A stretch of 64,000 nucleotides of DNA from Streptomyces fulvoviolaceus. GTDB taxonomy: Bacteria > Actinomycetota > Actinomycetes > Streptomycetales > Streptomycetaceae. Every line of letters begins with the position of its first letter. Position 1 is the stretch's first letter. The DNA lies in the NCBI RefSeq assembly GCF_000718165.1, contig NZ_JOEY01000062.1, positions 1 to 64,000 of the forward strand, in the 5' to 3' direction. This document shows positions 17,615 through 25,893 of the stretch, one piece after another. Made by a program: the position numbers and the translations under genes. The notes under the pieces are model-generated. The model was not told where the DNA came from. It saw only the letters and a list, made by a program, of their open reading frames with translations, and made no database searches.

Positions 17615-19180
17615 ATGCGCAGTGTGGGTACGGTTCTGGCACTGGTCGTCCTGGCCACCCTCGTGGCGACCTTCGCCCGCCGGTGGCGCATTCCCGCGCC
17701 TTCCCTGCTCGTCGTCGCCGGCCTCGTCGTGGCACTGCTGCCGGGCACCCCGGAGATCGAGATCAGCCCGGAGACCATCGGCTTGGTCGTGCTGCCTCCG
17801 CTGCTGTACGCCAGCGCCGAGGAACTGTCCTGGCGTGAGCTGCGTGCGGTGTGGAAGCCGGTCGGGATCCTCGCGATCGGCCTGGTACTGGCCTCGGCGG
17901 CGGCCGTCGGCTGGGTGGCCTCGCTGGTCACTCCCCTGTCATGGCAGATGGCTGTCGTGCTCGGCGCGATCCTCGCCAGCACCGACCCGGTCGCGGTCAC
18001 GGCCCTGGGCCGGCGGCTCGCGCTGCCGCCGAAGGTCCAGATGCTGGTGCAGGCGGAGAGCCTGTTCAACGACGCGACCTCGCTCGTCCTGTACCGCGTG
18101 GCGGTGAGCGTCGCCGTGGCCGCCGCGGCGGCGAACTGGGGCTCCGTGGGCGGCGAGTTCCTGCTGCTGGCCGGCGGCGGCACGCTCATCGGCGCCGCCG
18201 TGGCCGCAGTGGTCACGCTGATCCGCCGCCGCACCGAGGACCCGGTCCTGGAGACCGTGATCGCCCTGGTCACGCCATACGCCGCCTACGTCCTCGCGGA
18301 GGCGGCGCACGCCTCCGGCGTCACCTCGGTCGTGGTCGCGGGGGTCGTCCTGGGCGGGCGCGGCGACCGGCTCACCAATGCGCGCATACGCCTTCAACTG
18401 CACGCCGTGTACGGCACAGTGGTGTTCCTGCTGGAGAGCGTGGTGTTCTCCCTCATCGGTCTGGCTCTGCCCGCGCAGGTTCAGGCGCTGGACGACGGCG
18501 ACCGGGCCTGGCCGCTGTACGCGCTGGCCGTGGCGGTCACGCTGATCGCCGCACGGCTCATGTGGCTGGCGCCGCTGTCGGCCGTGGTCCAGCGCAAGGG
18601 CGGCATCCAGCGCATGAACTGGCGGGTCCCGCTGGTGCTGACCTGGGCCGGCACCCGGGGGGTCGTGCCGCTGGCGGCGGCCCTGTCCATCCCCGAGACC
18701 ACGAAGGCGGGCGCAGCGCTGGCGGACCGCCCCCTGGTCCTCGTCCTGACCACATCGGTCGTGGTCGTCACCCTCGTCGTCCAGGGCTTCACTCTCGCTC
18801 CCGTCGTGCGCCGCTCCGGCATCGCTCTGGAGCCCGACCACACCGAGCGCGAGGAAGCCTCCGCCCGTTGCCGCCTGGCCGACGCGGGCATCCGCCGTCT
18901 GGAGGAGCTCTCGGAGCTCGAAGCCGTACCGGACGTCGTCCTCGACCGCCTCCGCCGGGGCCTCACCGCCCGCCTCGACGATGCCCGCGACCGCCTCGCC
19001 GACGACAACAGCACGGCCGAATCCGCCGACCTCGTCTACCGCCAGCTGCGCCGCGACCTGATCGCAGTGGAATCGATGGAACTGCAGCGCCTCTACGACG
19101 ACCACGCCATCGGCGACACGACGCGGCGAAGGCTCCAGCGCTCCCTGGACCTTGAGGAGGCACGGCTAGCGGACGTCTGA
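17615..19180 (+). CDS. Na+/H+ (or K+/H+) antiporter, CPA1 type
   Basis: A 521-aa membrane exchanger. About 12 hydrophobic segments fill residues 1-400. The CPA1 signatures are present: LPPLLYASAEEL, ILASTDPVAVTALG (the essential Asp of the ion site), AESLFNDATSLVLY and TWAGTRGVVPLAAAL. A charged cytoplasmic tail of about 110 residues with heptad-like leucines follows. It is divergent from the second kdpD, shares the intergenic operator and has a foldable leader. In this setting it likely exports Na+ or excess K+ in exchange for protons. The substrate cannot be told from sequence. Confidence 0.88.
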   Translation: MRSVGTVLALVVLATLVATFARRWRIPAPSLLVVAGLVVALLPGTPEIEISPETIGLVVLPPLLYASAEELSWRELRAVWKPVGILAIGLVLASAAAVGWVASLVTPLSWQMAVVLGAILASTDPVAVTALGRRLALPPKVQMLVQAESLFNDATSLVLYRVAVSVAVAAAAANWGSVGGEFLLLAGGGTLIGAAVAAVVTLIRRRTEDPVLETVIALVTPYAAYVLAEAAHASGVTSVVVAGVVLGGRGDRLTNARIRLQLHAVYGTVVFLLESVVFSLIGLALPAQVQALDDGDRAWPLYALAVAVTLIAARLMWLAPLSAVVQRKGGIQRMNWRVPLVLTWAGTRGVVPLAAALSIPETTKAGAALADRPLVLVLTTSVVVVTLVVQGFTLAPVVRRSGIALEPDHTEREEASARCRLADAGIRRLEELSELEAVPDVVLDRLRRGLTARLDDARDRLADDNSTAESADLVYRQLRRDLIAVESMELQRLYDDHAIGDTTRRRLQRSLDLEEARLADV

Positions 19181-19187
19181 GCGGCGC

Positions 19188-20768
19188 TCAGCGGAACTCG
19201 GCCAGCCGGGGCCGCAGTCCGAGTGCGGTCAGCAGCATCGCGGCGAGCAGCAGCCCGCCCGCCCATGGCAGCAGCCCGCCCACCGCCGACCGGCCTGCCC
19301 GCACGGACGCCGTGAAGTGGGCCCGGTTGATGTCCGTCACCTTGTCCAGCGCGGCCATCCACGCCCCGAAGTGCGCGTTGGACGTGCCGGGCTCCCAGCC
19401 CATGCAGAACTCCACGGCCTCCCGCTCCTTCCCCGCCGCCAGCAGCGCCCGGATCTTCCGGTCGTCGCGCTGGTAGACGGCGTACGTCTCCACCGTCCTC
19501 TCGGCCGCCGCCCGCTCACCGGGGAAGGTGATGTTGTCGAGCTCGCGCCGGAACTCGCCGGTGAAGCGCAGGTCCTCGTGGTCGGACTCGTACGCCTGCC
19601 AGGTGGTGGCGAGTCCGGCGTCGTACGTGGCGAGGTTCGCACCCTGGATGCCGTACAGCTCCTGCGACTTGGCCAGGAACGAGTCCGCGTACCGGTCGCG
19701 GCGCTGCGGGTCGAGGAGATAGCGGCTCTCGTCGGCGTTGGCGTCGTAGGAGATGGCCCTGGCGCTCGAGAGCGCGACGACGGAGTCGAAGGCGTCGCGG
19801 CGCGCGCCCCGCAGGTGCTCGGCGGAGGCGGACAGCATCTGCGCGCCAAGGATCACCGCGAGCAGGGTGCAGACGGTGGCGGCCAGCACGCCCGGGTTGA
19901 GGATCCGCCGGAAGCGGCGGGCCAGGTACCACTGCAGGACGCCGAGCACGGCGAGCAGCAGGGCCCCGAGGGCAAGGGCCGCCGTCAGTTGGTCAGAGAC
20001 CGTGGAGCGGGCGGCCGTGTACTCGGCTTCGAAGGCACGGTCGTTGGAGGACACCAATGTGCGCGAGGCGGGCAGGAGCCGGCTCTGCAGGAGGTCCGTC
20101 GCCTGGCGGTAGTCGACCAGGGCCGATGCCTTGCCGCCGCTGCGGTCGTCGTTCGCCAGGGCGCGGCCGATCAGTTCCTGGTACTCGGCGAAGTCGTCGG
20201 TGAGGGACTCGACCGTCTTCTCGTCGGCCCGGTCCCCCTGCGCCGCGACGGCCAGCGTCCGCAGGTCATGACCGATCTCGCGCCGCGCATCGCCGTAGAA
20301 GCCGACCGCCTTCCCGTACGGCGTCAGTAGACGCCCCTTCCCCGCGTCCCCGCCGGACAACAGGATGTTGGCGGCCTGCGCGTCCATGTCGTTGAGGGCG
20401 AGGTCGAGGTCGGCGGCGCTGGTCGTGCGGAGTGCGTCCCGGTCGGCCACGCTGCCCCAGGCGCCGTTCGCGGCGAGCCCGGCAACGAGCAGCAGCACGG
20501 CCAGGGCTGCGGTGAGCGAGACCGTGGCCGCGCGCAGGAGGCGCAGCCGTGCGGGCACGGTGGCCCAGAAACGGCGGCGCAGAGCGGCCCGCGCGGCCAC
20601 GGCCCGCTGCCTGAGGCGGGGTCCCGGACCCGGATCGCCCGTCCGAGGCCCGCTTGGTCGCCGTGGTCCGGGGCCGCCTCCCTGCGGGACGACCGCCGGT
20701 GGCCGATCCGGCCTTTCACCCGCCCCCGGCTGGAATGTCCCCGCTGTACCGGCCGTGATCGTCACGGT
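19188..20768 (-). CDS. Membrane protein with two extracytoplasmic helical-bundle sensor-like regions
   Basis: About 526 aa if translation starts at the GTG at 20768 (VTITAGTAG); the frame is open to a GTG at 20801. I prefer 20768 because it has a GGGGG ribosome site and the operator then sits at the distance seen for the other three. A Pro/Gly/Arg-rich cytoplasmic N-terminus is followed by a helix (SLTAALAVLLLVAGLAANG), about 160 residues of charged helical sequence (DLDLALNDMDAQAANILLSGG), two helices in the middle (ALALGALLLAVLGVLQWYL, VLAATVCTLLAVILGAQML), a second similar bundle (DANADESRYLLDPQRRD) and a last helix. No kinase, cyclase or DNA-binding output domain is present. The bundles resemble four-helix ligand sensors of chemoreceptors. 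It ends 7 nt from the antiporter stop. Confidence 0.7.
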   Translation of the reverse strand, partial: TVTITAGTAGTFQPGAGERPDRPPAVVPQGGGPGPRRPSGPRTGDPGPGPRLRQRAVAARAALRRRFWATVPARLRLLRAATVSLTAALAVLLLVAGLAANGAWGSVADRDALRTTSAADLDLALNDMDAQAANILLSGGDAGKGRLLTPYGKAVGFYGDARREIGHDLRTLAVAAQGDRADEKTVESLTDDFAEYQELIGRALANDDRSGGKASALVDYRQATDLLQSRLLPASRTLVSSNDRAFEAEYTAARSTVSDQLTAALALGALLLAVLGVLQWYLARRFRRILNPGVLAATVCTLLAVILGAQMLSASAEHLRGARRDAFDSVVALSSARAISYDANADESRYLLDPQRRDRYADSFLAKSQELYGIQGANLATYDAGLATTWQAYESDHEDLRFTGEFRRELDNITFPGERAAAERTVETYAVYQRDDRKIRALLAAGKEREAVEFCMGWEPGTSNAHFGAWMAALDKVTDINRAHFTASVRAGRSAVGGLLPWAGGLLLAAMLLTALGLRPRLAEFR

Positions 20769-20850
20769 GCCCCCAACATCACGCCACGGGCGGTCACCCA
20801 CCCCCGATGCCGATCAGTCTGCGACCGAATCCGGCCATCAACGGCCGACG

Positions 20851-20900
20851 TTGACGCTCTCCTGATGGCTTCCCAGGTCGGTTTGACGGGACTTTGACGG
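20851..20900 (-). promoter_or_regulatory. Operator of the helical-bundle membrane protein gene
   Basis: TTGACGGGACTTTGACGG (20883-20900) is the most perfect copy in the window, with TTGACGCTCTCCTGATGG 32 bp away (20851-20868). The near copy lies 83 nt from the GTG at 20768. On the plus strand TTGACG at 20894 is also followed after 17 nt by TACGGA, a possible promoter towards the APC gene at 21239. Confidence 0.65.
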
Positions 20901-21238
20901 CGGGGTCGAGTCCGCATACGGAAGGGTGCATCTGGACCCGTCCCGGGCGGTCATCGAGCATCCGGTGGTCGACATCGAGCTGACGGTTGAAGATCCGCCA
21001 CGCGCGGCGTTGAGGCTCATCCGCTGGAGACCTCCATACGGCCCAACCCTCACCCGCACCACCGAAACACCCACTCCTCGATGTGCCACCGGCGATCTCG
21101 CGGCCGGTCTTAACGCAACCCTGACGCGAACGTGTGATCCAGCCCTCGGCCTTCACGTCACGCTCTGCATACGCTGATGCCGCCGTCCGCGTGATGGCCG
21201 TAGCCCCACGCTGAGCCGCACCCCAGGAGAGCACGCCG
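20901..21238. other. Intergenic region before the APC transporter, no gene seen
   Basis: About 340 bases with no convincing coding sequence; open frames here look like chance high-GC frames. One more degenerate direct repeat, TTAACGC-AACC-CTGACGC, occurs at 21110-21127 with the 11-bp period but without a second copy 32 bp away. Confidence 0.5.
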
Positions 21239-23188
21239 ATGGCCGTCACCGAACACCCGCCGCCGAGCCGTCTGCGGACGTGGATGCTTCAGGGCCTGTC
21301 CGACATGGGCAAGGGCGGCGGCCACACGGGCCCGCACGCCGAGCCCGAGCCTCCGCACAAGGGCCAGCGCTGGTACCGGGTGATGTGCCTGACCGGCGTC
21401 GACTACTTCTCCACCCTCGGCTACCAGCCGGGTATCGCCGCCCTCGCGGCGGGCCTGCTCTCCCCGATCGCGACCATCGTGCTCGTCATAGTCACCCTGG
21501 CCGGCGCCCTGCCGGTCTACCGACGGGTGGCCGAGGAGAGCCCGCACGGCGAAGGCTCGATCGCGATGCTGGAGCGGCTGCTGTCCTTCTGGAAGGGCAA
21601 GCTGTTCGTCCTGACCCTGCTGGGCTTCGCCGCCACCGACTTCCTGATCACCATCACGCTCTCGGCGGCGGACGCCTCGACCCACCTGGTCGAGAACCCG
21701 CACCTGGAAAGCGCCCTGCACGACAAGCAGATGATCGTCACTCTGATCCTCGTGGCGCTGCTCGGCGCGGTCTTCCTCAAGGGTTTCCTGGAGGCGATCG
21801 GCGTCGCCGTCGTCCTGGTGGGCGTCTATCTCACGCTGAACGTCGTGGTGGTCATCGTCGGCGTGTGGCACGTCGCCACCGCCGGCCACGTGATCACCGA
21901 CTGGTCCAGCGCACTGACCGCCGAGCACGGCAACGTCTTCGCCATGGTCGGCGTGGCGCTGCTGGTCTTCCCCAAGCTGGCGCTCGGCCTGTCCGGCTTC
22001 GAGACCGGCGTCGCGGTCATGCCGCACGTGAAGGGCGACGACGGCGACACGGAGGAGCACCCCCGGGGCCGTATCCGCGACACCAAGAAACTACTGACGG
22101 CCGCCGCTCTCATCATGAGCGTCTTCCTGATCGCCACCAGCTTCATCACCACCCTCCTCATCCCGGAGAAGGAGTTCGAGTCCGGCGGCCAGGCCAACGG
22201 ACGCGCCCTCGCGTTCCTCGCCCACGAGTACCTGGGTGGCACCTTCGGCACGGTCTACGACGTGTCGACGATCGCGATCCTGTGGTTCGCGGGCGCCTCC
22301 GCGATGGCCGGCCTGCTGAACCTGATGCCGCGCTACCTGCCCCGCTACGGCATGGCCCCGCACTGGGCACGGGCCGTCCGCCCGATGGTCATCGTCTTCA
22401 CGCTCATCGGCTTCCTCGTCACGTGGATCTTCGACGCGGACGTGGACGCGCAGGGCGGCGCCTACGCCACCGGCGTGCTGGTTCTGATCAGCTCGGCGGC
22501 GATCGCGGTGACCATCGCCGCCCGCAAGGCCGGCCAGCGGAACTGGACGATCGGCTTCGCCGTCATCTCGGCGGTGTTCCTCTACGTCACCGTCGCGAAC
22601 GTCATCGAACGCCCCGACGGCGTCAAGATCGGCGCCTGCTTCATCGCCGGCATCATCCTGGTCTCCCTGCTCTCCCGCCTGGCCCGCGCCTTCGAGCTCC
22701 GCGTCACGAGCGTGACACTGGACGACATGGCGGAACGATTCGTCCGGGACATGGCCAGCCGGAAGATGCGGTTCATCGCCAACGAGCCCGACCAGCGCGA
22801 CAAGGCCGAATACCGCGACAAGATCGAACAGATCCGGGCCGACAACGACATGCCGGAGCAGGAGGACTTCGTCTTCGTCGAGGTGACGCTGACGGATCCC
22901 TCCGAGTTCGAGGCGGGCCTGACGGTACGCGGCGAGGTCCTGCACAACCGCTACCGCGTGCTGACCCTGGAGTCCGCCTCCATCCCCAACGCCCTCGCCG
23001 CGCTGCTCCTCCACGCCCGCGACGAGACGGGTTGCATCCCGCACATCTACTTCGAGTGGACCGAGGGCAACCCCTTCGCCAACTTCCTCCGCTTCTTCCT
23101 CTTCGGCCAGGGCGAGGTCGCCCCGGTCACCCGAGACCGTCAGCGACAGTCCCCGGGCCCGCACAGCCGCCTAGCGTCAGCGACATGA
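21239..23188 (+). CDS. APC-superfamily transporter, intact (K+ or amino acid)
   Basis: A 649-aa permease; the ATG at 21239 has AGGAG 10 nt upstream. The cytoplasmic N-terminus is followed by [21 protein letters not shown] and about 12 membrane helices to residue 490 ([44 protein letters not shown]), then a 150-residue cytoplasmic domain ([18 protein letters not shown]...[20 protein letters not shown]). The layout resembles KUP/KimA-type K+ importers with a C-terminal soluble domain, though it is divergent from the split KimA-like gene. Given its neighbours, potassium is the favoured substrate. Translation is coupled by ATGA to the next gene. Confidence 0.8.
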   Translation: MAVTEHPPPSRLRTWMLQGLSDMGKGGGHTGPHAEPEPPHKGQRWYRVMCLTGVDYFSTLGYQPGIAALAAGLLSPIATIVLVIVTLAGALPVYRRVAEESPHGEGSIAMLERLLSFWKGKLFVLTLLGFAATDFLITITLSAADASTHLVENPHLESALHDKQMIVTLILVALLGAVFLKGFLEAIGVAVVLVGVYLTLNVVVVIVGVWHVATAGHVITDWSSALTAEHGNVFAMVGVALLVFPKLALGLSGFETGVAVMPHVKGDDGDTEEHPRGRIRDTKKLLTAAALIMSVFLIATSFITTLLIPEKEFESGGQANGRALAFLAHEYLGGTFGTVYDVSTIAILWFAGASAMAGLLNLMPRYLPRYGMAPHWARAVRPMVIVFTLIGFLVTWIFDADVDAQGGAYATGVLVLISSAAIAVTIAARKAGQRNWTIGFAVISAVFLYVTVANVIERPDGVKIGACFIAGIILVSLLSRLARAFELRVTSVTLDDMAERFVRDMASRKMRFIANEPDQRDKAEYRDKIEQIRADNDMPEQEDFVFVEVTLTDPSEFEAGLTVRGEVLHNRYRVLTLESASIPNALAALLLHARDETGCIPHIYFEWTEGNPFANFLRFFLFGQGEVAPVTRDRQRQSPGPHSRLASAT

Positions 23189-23703
23189 CGCAGATGGCCC
23201 CTTGGGCCCCGGTCGGCGACCGCCACTGGCGCGGCAGCGCCCGGCTGGCGGCGACCTGCGCCCTGGTGTTCTGCGCCCTTTCCCTGCTCGTGGACTGGGA
23301 CGCGGGCAGCCTGACGCTCCTGCGAGCTCTGCTGTGGCTGACCCTGTCCGCCGCCGTCTTCGCCGTCCTGCTCCCACCCCGGGTGACCGCGGGCCCCAGC
23401 TGGCTCACGGTACACACGCCCTGGCGCAGACACATCGTGCGTACGGACGCGCTGGTGGCCGTACGGCAGCACGGCGGCGTCTCCTCGCACCTGGTCCTGC
23501 GCGACGCCCACGGCGGGCGCCTGGAACTCGACCCCCGCGTCCTCGCCGCCAACCCCCTGATCTGGCACGAGCTCGACACCGGAGTCCACCGCTCCGTCGA
23601 ACGCGGCACGCTCCGCCAAGGCGCGGAAGTCCTGGCACAGCTCGGCCACCGGATCGACGACGAGACCACGCGAGCGGTCCTGAGGGCGTCCGGGCTTTCC
23701 TGA
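23185..23703 (+). CDS. Small two-helix membrane protein, paralogue of 13509-14039
   Basis: A 172-aa product starting in an ATGA overlap with the APC transporter stop, so the two are translationally coupled. Two hydrophobic stretches ([33 protein letters not shown]) are followed by a soluble domain with [41 protein letters not shown] and [19 protein letters not shown]. The pattern matches the protein beside the split KimA gene. Tight coupling to a transporter gene suggests a dedicated partner. Family unknown to me. Confidence 0.82.
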   Translation: MTQMAPWAPVGDRHWRGSARLAATCALVFCALSLLVDWDAGSLTLLRALLWLTLSAAVFAVLLPPRVTAGPSWLTVHTPWRRHIVRTDALVAVRQHGGVSSHLVLRDAHGGRLELDPRVLAANPLIWHELDTGVHRSVERGTLRQGAEVLAQLGHRIDDETTRAVLRASGLS

Positions 23704-23715
23704 CGCCCGACTGAG

Positions 23716-23760
23716 ATGACACAAATAATTGTCATCCCGGTTGAAGGTGATACCTTCGAA
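23716..23760 (+). promoter_or_regulatory. Two palindromes upstream of the MarR-like gene
   Basis: ATGACACAAATAATTGTCAT (23716-23735) has arms ATGACA/TGTCAT. TTGAAGGTGATACCTTCGAA (23741-23760) contains the perfect arms GAAGGT/ACCTTC. Two different palindromes 25 bp apart directly before a winged-helix regulator are likely operators for autoregulation. This stretch is in frame with the regulator, so an annotation starting at the ATG at 23716 would translate the operator. Confidence 0.55.
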
Positions 23761-23763
23761 AGC

Positions 23764-24261
23764 GTGCCGAACGACGCCCAACTACTCTTCGCCGACCACG
23801 TCGGCCGCTTCTACGCCCGCCAGTACGGCTTCCCGCCCATGGCCGGACGCCTGCTGGGCCACCTCCTCGTCTGCGATCCGCCACAGCAGACGATCGACGA
23901 GCTGGGCGAAGCCCTGCTGGCGAGCCGCAGCGCCGTCACCGGCGCGGTCAAACTGCTCGAGAACTACGGGATGGCCCGGCGCACCCGCACCGCCGGTGAG
24001 CGCATGGACCGGGTGACCCTGAACCCGGACAGCCGCCAGCCGCAGAACTTCGACGCCGCCCTCCACCACGAACATGCCGCACTGTTCCGGGAGGGCCTGG
24101 CACTCCTCGCCGACGCCCCACCGGAGCGCCGCGCCCCGCTGGAGGAGATGGTCGCGCTGGCCGAGTTCCTCGCCGAGCGCCTGCCCCGGCTGGTCGACGA
24201 GTGGGAAGCACACCGCGACGAACTGCGCGCCTCGGGACAACTGGCCGACCCTCGCGCATAG
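23764..24261 (+). CDS. MarR/GbsR-family transcriptional regulator
   Basis: About 165 aa from the GTG at 23764 (MPNDAQLLFADHVGRFYARQ). An in-frame ATG at 23716 would add 16 residues encoded by a palindromic operator-like sequence, so I prefer the later start. The winged helix reads GRLLGHLLVCDPPQQTIDELGEALLASRSAVTGAVKLLENYGMARR, the GbsR-like pattern, and the wing carries RTAGERMDRV. A helical C-terminus probably dimerises. It is followed after 24 nt by the repeat protein at 24286, so the two likely form an operon. The ligand is unknown. Confidence 0.8.
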   Translation: MPNDAQLLFADHVGRFYARQYGFPPMAGRLLGHLLVCDPPQQTIDELGEALLASRSAVTGAVKLLENYGMARRTRTAGERMDRVTLNPDSRQPQNFDAALHHEHAALFREGLALLADAPPERRAPLEEMVALAEFLAERLPRLVDEWEAHRDELRASGQLADPRA

Positions 24262-24285
24262 CCCCACACAGAAAGGTTGCCCCTG

Positions 24286-24639
24286 ATGACCGAGCACGAT
24301 CCGACCGCCCTGTCCGCCCTACGGAAGCGGGCAGAGCACGGCGCCCCCGGCGCGGTCGACGAGCTGATCGAGCTCGCCGCCGAACTCGGCGACCTGAACG
24401 AGCTGCGCCGCCTTGCGGACGCGGGCAACACCGACGCAACCGACGAGCTCATCCAACTCGCCGCAGATCAAGGCGACCTCGCAGAACTTCGACGCCTTTC
24501 CGACGGCGGCAACGCCACGGCCACCGACCAGCTGATCGAACTCGCCACCGAACAGGACAACTTGGACGAGCTACGGCGCCTCGCTGACCGGGGCAACACC
24601 ACCGCGGCCGAGCAGCTCGCAGAACTCACCGCCGACTAA
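24286..24639 (+). CDS. Small protein of three 28-residue helical repeats
   Basis: A 117-aa acidic protein; the ATG at 24286 has AAAGG 9 nt upstream. After an MTEHDPTALSALRKRAEHG head, the unit DELIELAAELGDLNELRRLA + DAGNTDAT is repeated three times with small changes, ending with EQLAELTAD. Each unit predicts two short helices with a turn at G-D/N-L, so the protein should form a small solenoid like Sel1 or ankyrin repeats. It has no membrane segment. It is probably cotranscribed with the MarR-like gene and may be its interaction partner. The DNA repeats make it prone to copy-number change. Confidence 0.8.
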   Translation: MTEHDPTALSALRKRAEHGAPGAVDELIELAAELGDLNELRRLADAGNTDATDELIQLAADQGDLAELRRLSDGGNATATDQLIELATEQDNLDELRRLADRGNTTAAEQLAELTAD

Positions 24640-24655
24640 CGTCCGCCTACAGGCA

Positions 24656-24676
24656 GGCCGGTGTGAAGCACCGGCC
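24656..24676 (+). terminator. Terminator hairpin after the repeat-protein gene
   Basis: GGCCGGTG-TGAAG-CACCGGCC is a perfect 8-bp stem with a 5-nt loop, 16 nt after the stop codon. There is no T-run, as usual in Streptomyces. Confidence 0.6.
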
Positions 24677-24716
24677 CGCCCAGCGACGTCGGCGACGAGG
24701 CAGGCATCCGGGAGGC

Positions 24717-25118
24717 TCAGCAGGCGGCCTGCCGAGCCTCCCGGATGCAGGTGTCGAGGATGTCGATGGCCGTGTCGACGTCGTCGTCGCTGTGGTCCGC
24801 CATGGCCTGCAGGCGGAAGCGGGCCGCGTCGGAGGCGACCGCGGGCTGCTCGACGAGATGCGCGACGAGACCGGCCCGGGCGATGAGACCGGAGGCCGTA
24901 CGGCCGGCGGGGGTGTCACCGATGAGGACCGGCACGACCGGGCAGACCACGTCGCCCATGACCTCCAGACCGCGCGCCGTCAGCCCCTCGCGCAGCCGGG
25001 TGGCGACGGCCGCGACCGCCGCCCGCCGCCGGGCGCCCTCCGGCGAGGTCACGACGGACAGGGCGGCCAGAGCCACCGCGGTCTGTACGGGGGTGATGGC
25101 GCTCGACCGGATCCACAC
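24717..25118 (-). pseudogene. PLP-dependent aminotransferase, C-terminal remnant
   Basis: The last 130 or so residues of a fold-type I enzyme (class II aminotransferase / 8-amino-7-oxononanoate synthase group) are readable: TPVQTAVALAALSVV, EGLTARGLEVMG, CPVVPVLIGDTPAGRTASGLIARAG and DHSDDDVDTAIDIL. The active-site lysine region and everything before it are missing, because the frame runs into a serine-hydrolase remnant on the other strand near 25110. It is a truncated, dead gene. Confidence 0.6.
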
Positions 25119-25344
25119 CGGCGAGCTGTCCCCGCCCCGTGGGCTGTTCTGGCACCCGGCCCCAGGCACGGAGCCGGAGACCGACGACATCTGGGTCCAC
25201 TACGGCTTCACCGGCACAGGCATCTGGATCTCACCTGGCAAGGACCGTTGGGCGGCTCTGCTCACCAATAAGCTCTACTACACCCGCGACCGCGAGCCGC
25301 TCACCCACGTCCGCAACGCATTTCGCTCACTGGCCTTCGCCTGA
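25103..25344 (+). pseudogene. Serine hydrolase / beta-lactamase family, C-terminal remnant
   Basis: The frame reads DRIHTGELSPPRGLFWHPAPG, then WVHYGFTGTGIWISPGKDRW and AALLTNKLYYTRDREPLTHV to a stop at 25344. The HYGFTGTGIWISP segment corresponds to the HTGFTGT motif near the C-terminus of class C beta-lactamase-like hydrolases. The catalytic SxxK and YxN parts are absent. It joins the aminotransferase remnant head to head. Confidence 0.55.
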
Positions 25345-25375
25345 GCCGAGCCGGTTTCAGAGGTCTGCCAAGCGG

Positions 25376-25700
25376 CTATCGAAGCCGGCCCGTACGAGCC
25401 GTTCGTACCCCGACGAGCTGGCGGCAGCCCTTCGGGTCGACGAAGAACGGGTTGTGGGTCGCGTATATGACCTGCGTACGCCCCTGCGGTGAGGTGGCGA
25501 CCAGCTCGCGGAGCACCTTTGCGAAGGCTCGCGCCTGAGGCGGATGCTGGAACAGCTCGGGCTCCTCGATGGCCAGACACAGCGTCCGCATCCCGTCGAC
25601 GGGACGCCTCCGGTCGGCCAAGACCTTCAGTGCCGCGACGATCAGGGCCCGTTGGAAGCCGTGTCCTTGAGCGCGAGCTGGGCGATCGCAGCGCGGGGAC
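25376..25700 (-). pseudogene. OLD/AAA-type ATPase remnant
   Basis: A fragment containing RAQGHGFQRALIVAALKVLAD, the Walker B-like LCLAIEEPELFQHPPQARAF and the switch motif QVIYATHNPFFVD. These belong to the ATPase domain of OLD-family or RecF-like ATP-dependent endonucleases. No Walker A and no nuclease domain remain. Flanked by other remnants, it marks an old insertion or deletion hotspot. Confidence 0.5.
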
Positions 25701-25818
25701 GGCGCCCTCACGTCCATCCTGCCTGCTCATCCGGCCAGTGCCGCCATGCCGGCGGGCGCCGGTCAGCTCAATCTGAAGGCAGCCGGTGACGCGGCCGGGA
25801 GCAGTTCCCTGCTTGAGC

Positions 25819-25873
25819 TTGTGCATGGAAACCGATCAGTTTACAGTGAGGGCAAGCGAAACCGATCGGTTTC
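25819..25873 (+). promoter_or_regulatory. Promoter with two GAAACCGATCGGTTTC-type operators
   Basis: A -35 TTGTGC (25819-25824) and a -10 TACAGT (25842-25847) are separated by 17 nt filled by the palindrome copy GAAACCGATCAGTTTA (25828-25843). A second, perfect copy, GAAACCGATCGGTTTC, lies downstream at 25858-25873. The same architecture occurs before four other genes in this window. A repressor bound here would block RNA polymerase directly. Confidence 0.75.
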
Positions 25874-25893
25874 CTCTGGGAGTGCGGGAGTGC

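Noticed and set aside
20926..21177. Short plus-strand ORF between the sensor-like and APC genes
   Set aside because: No ribosome site and no family resemblance; probably chance.
21280..23703. An 807-codon frame spanning the APC gene
   Set aside because: Only its last 172 codons are coding; the rest is another frame of the APC transporter.
25786..25893. N-terminal extension of the SDR at 25894
   Set aside because: The extra codons read through the promoter and both operators (METDQF...SETDRF is simply the palindrome translated).
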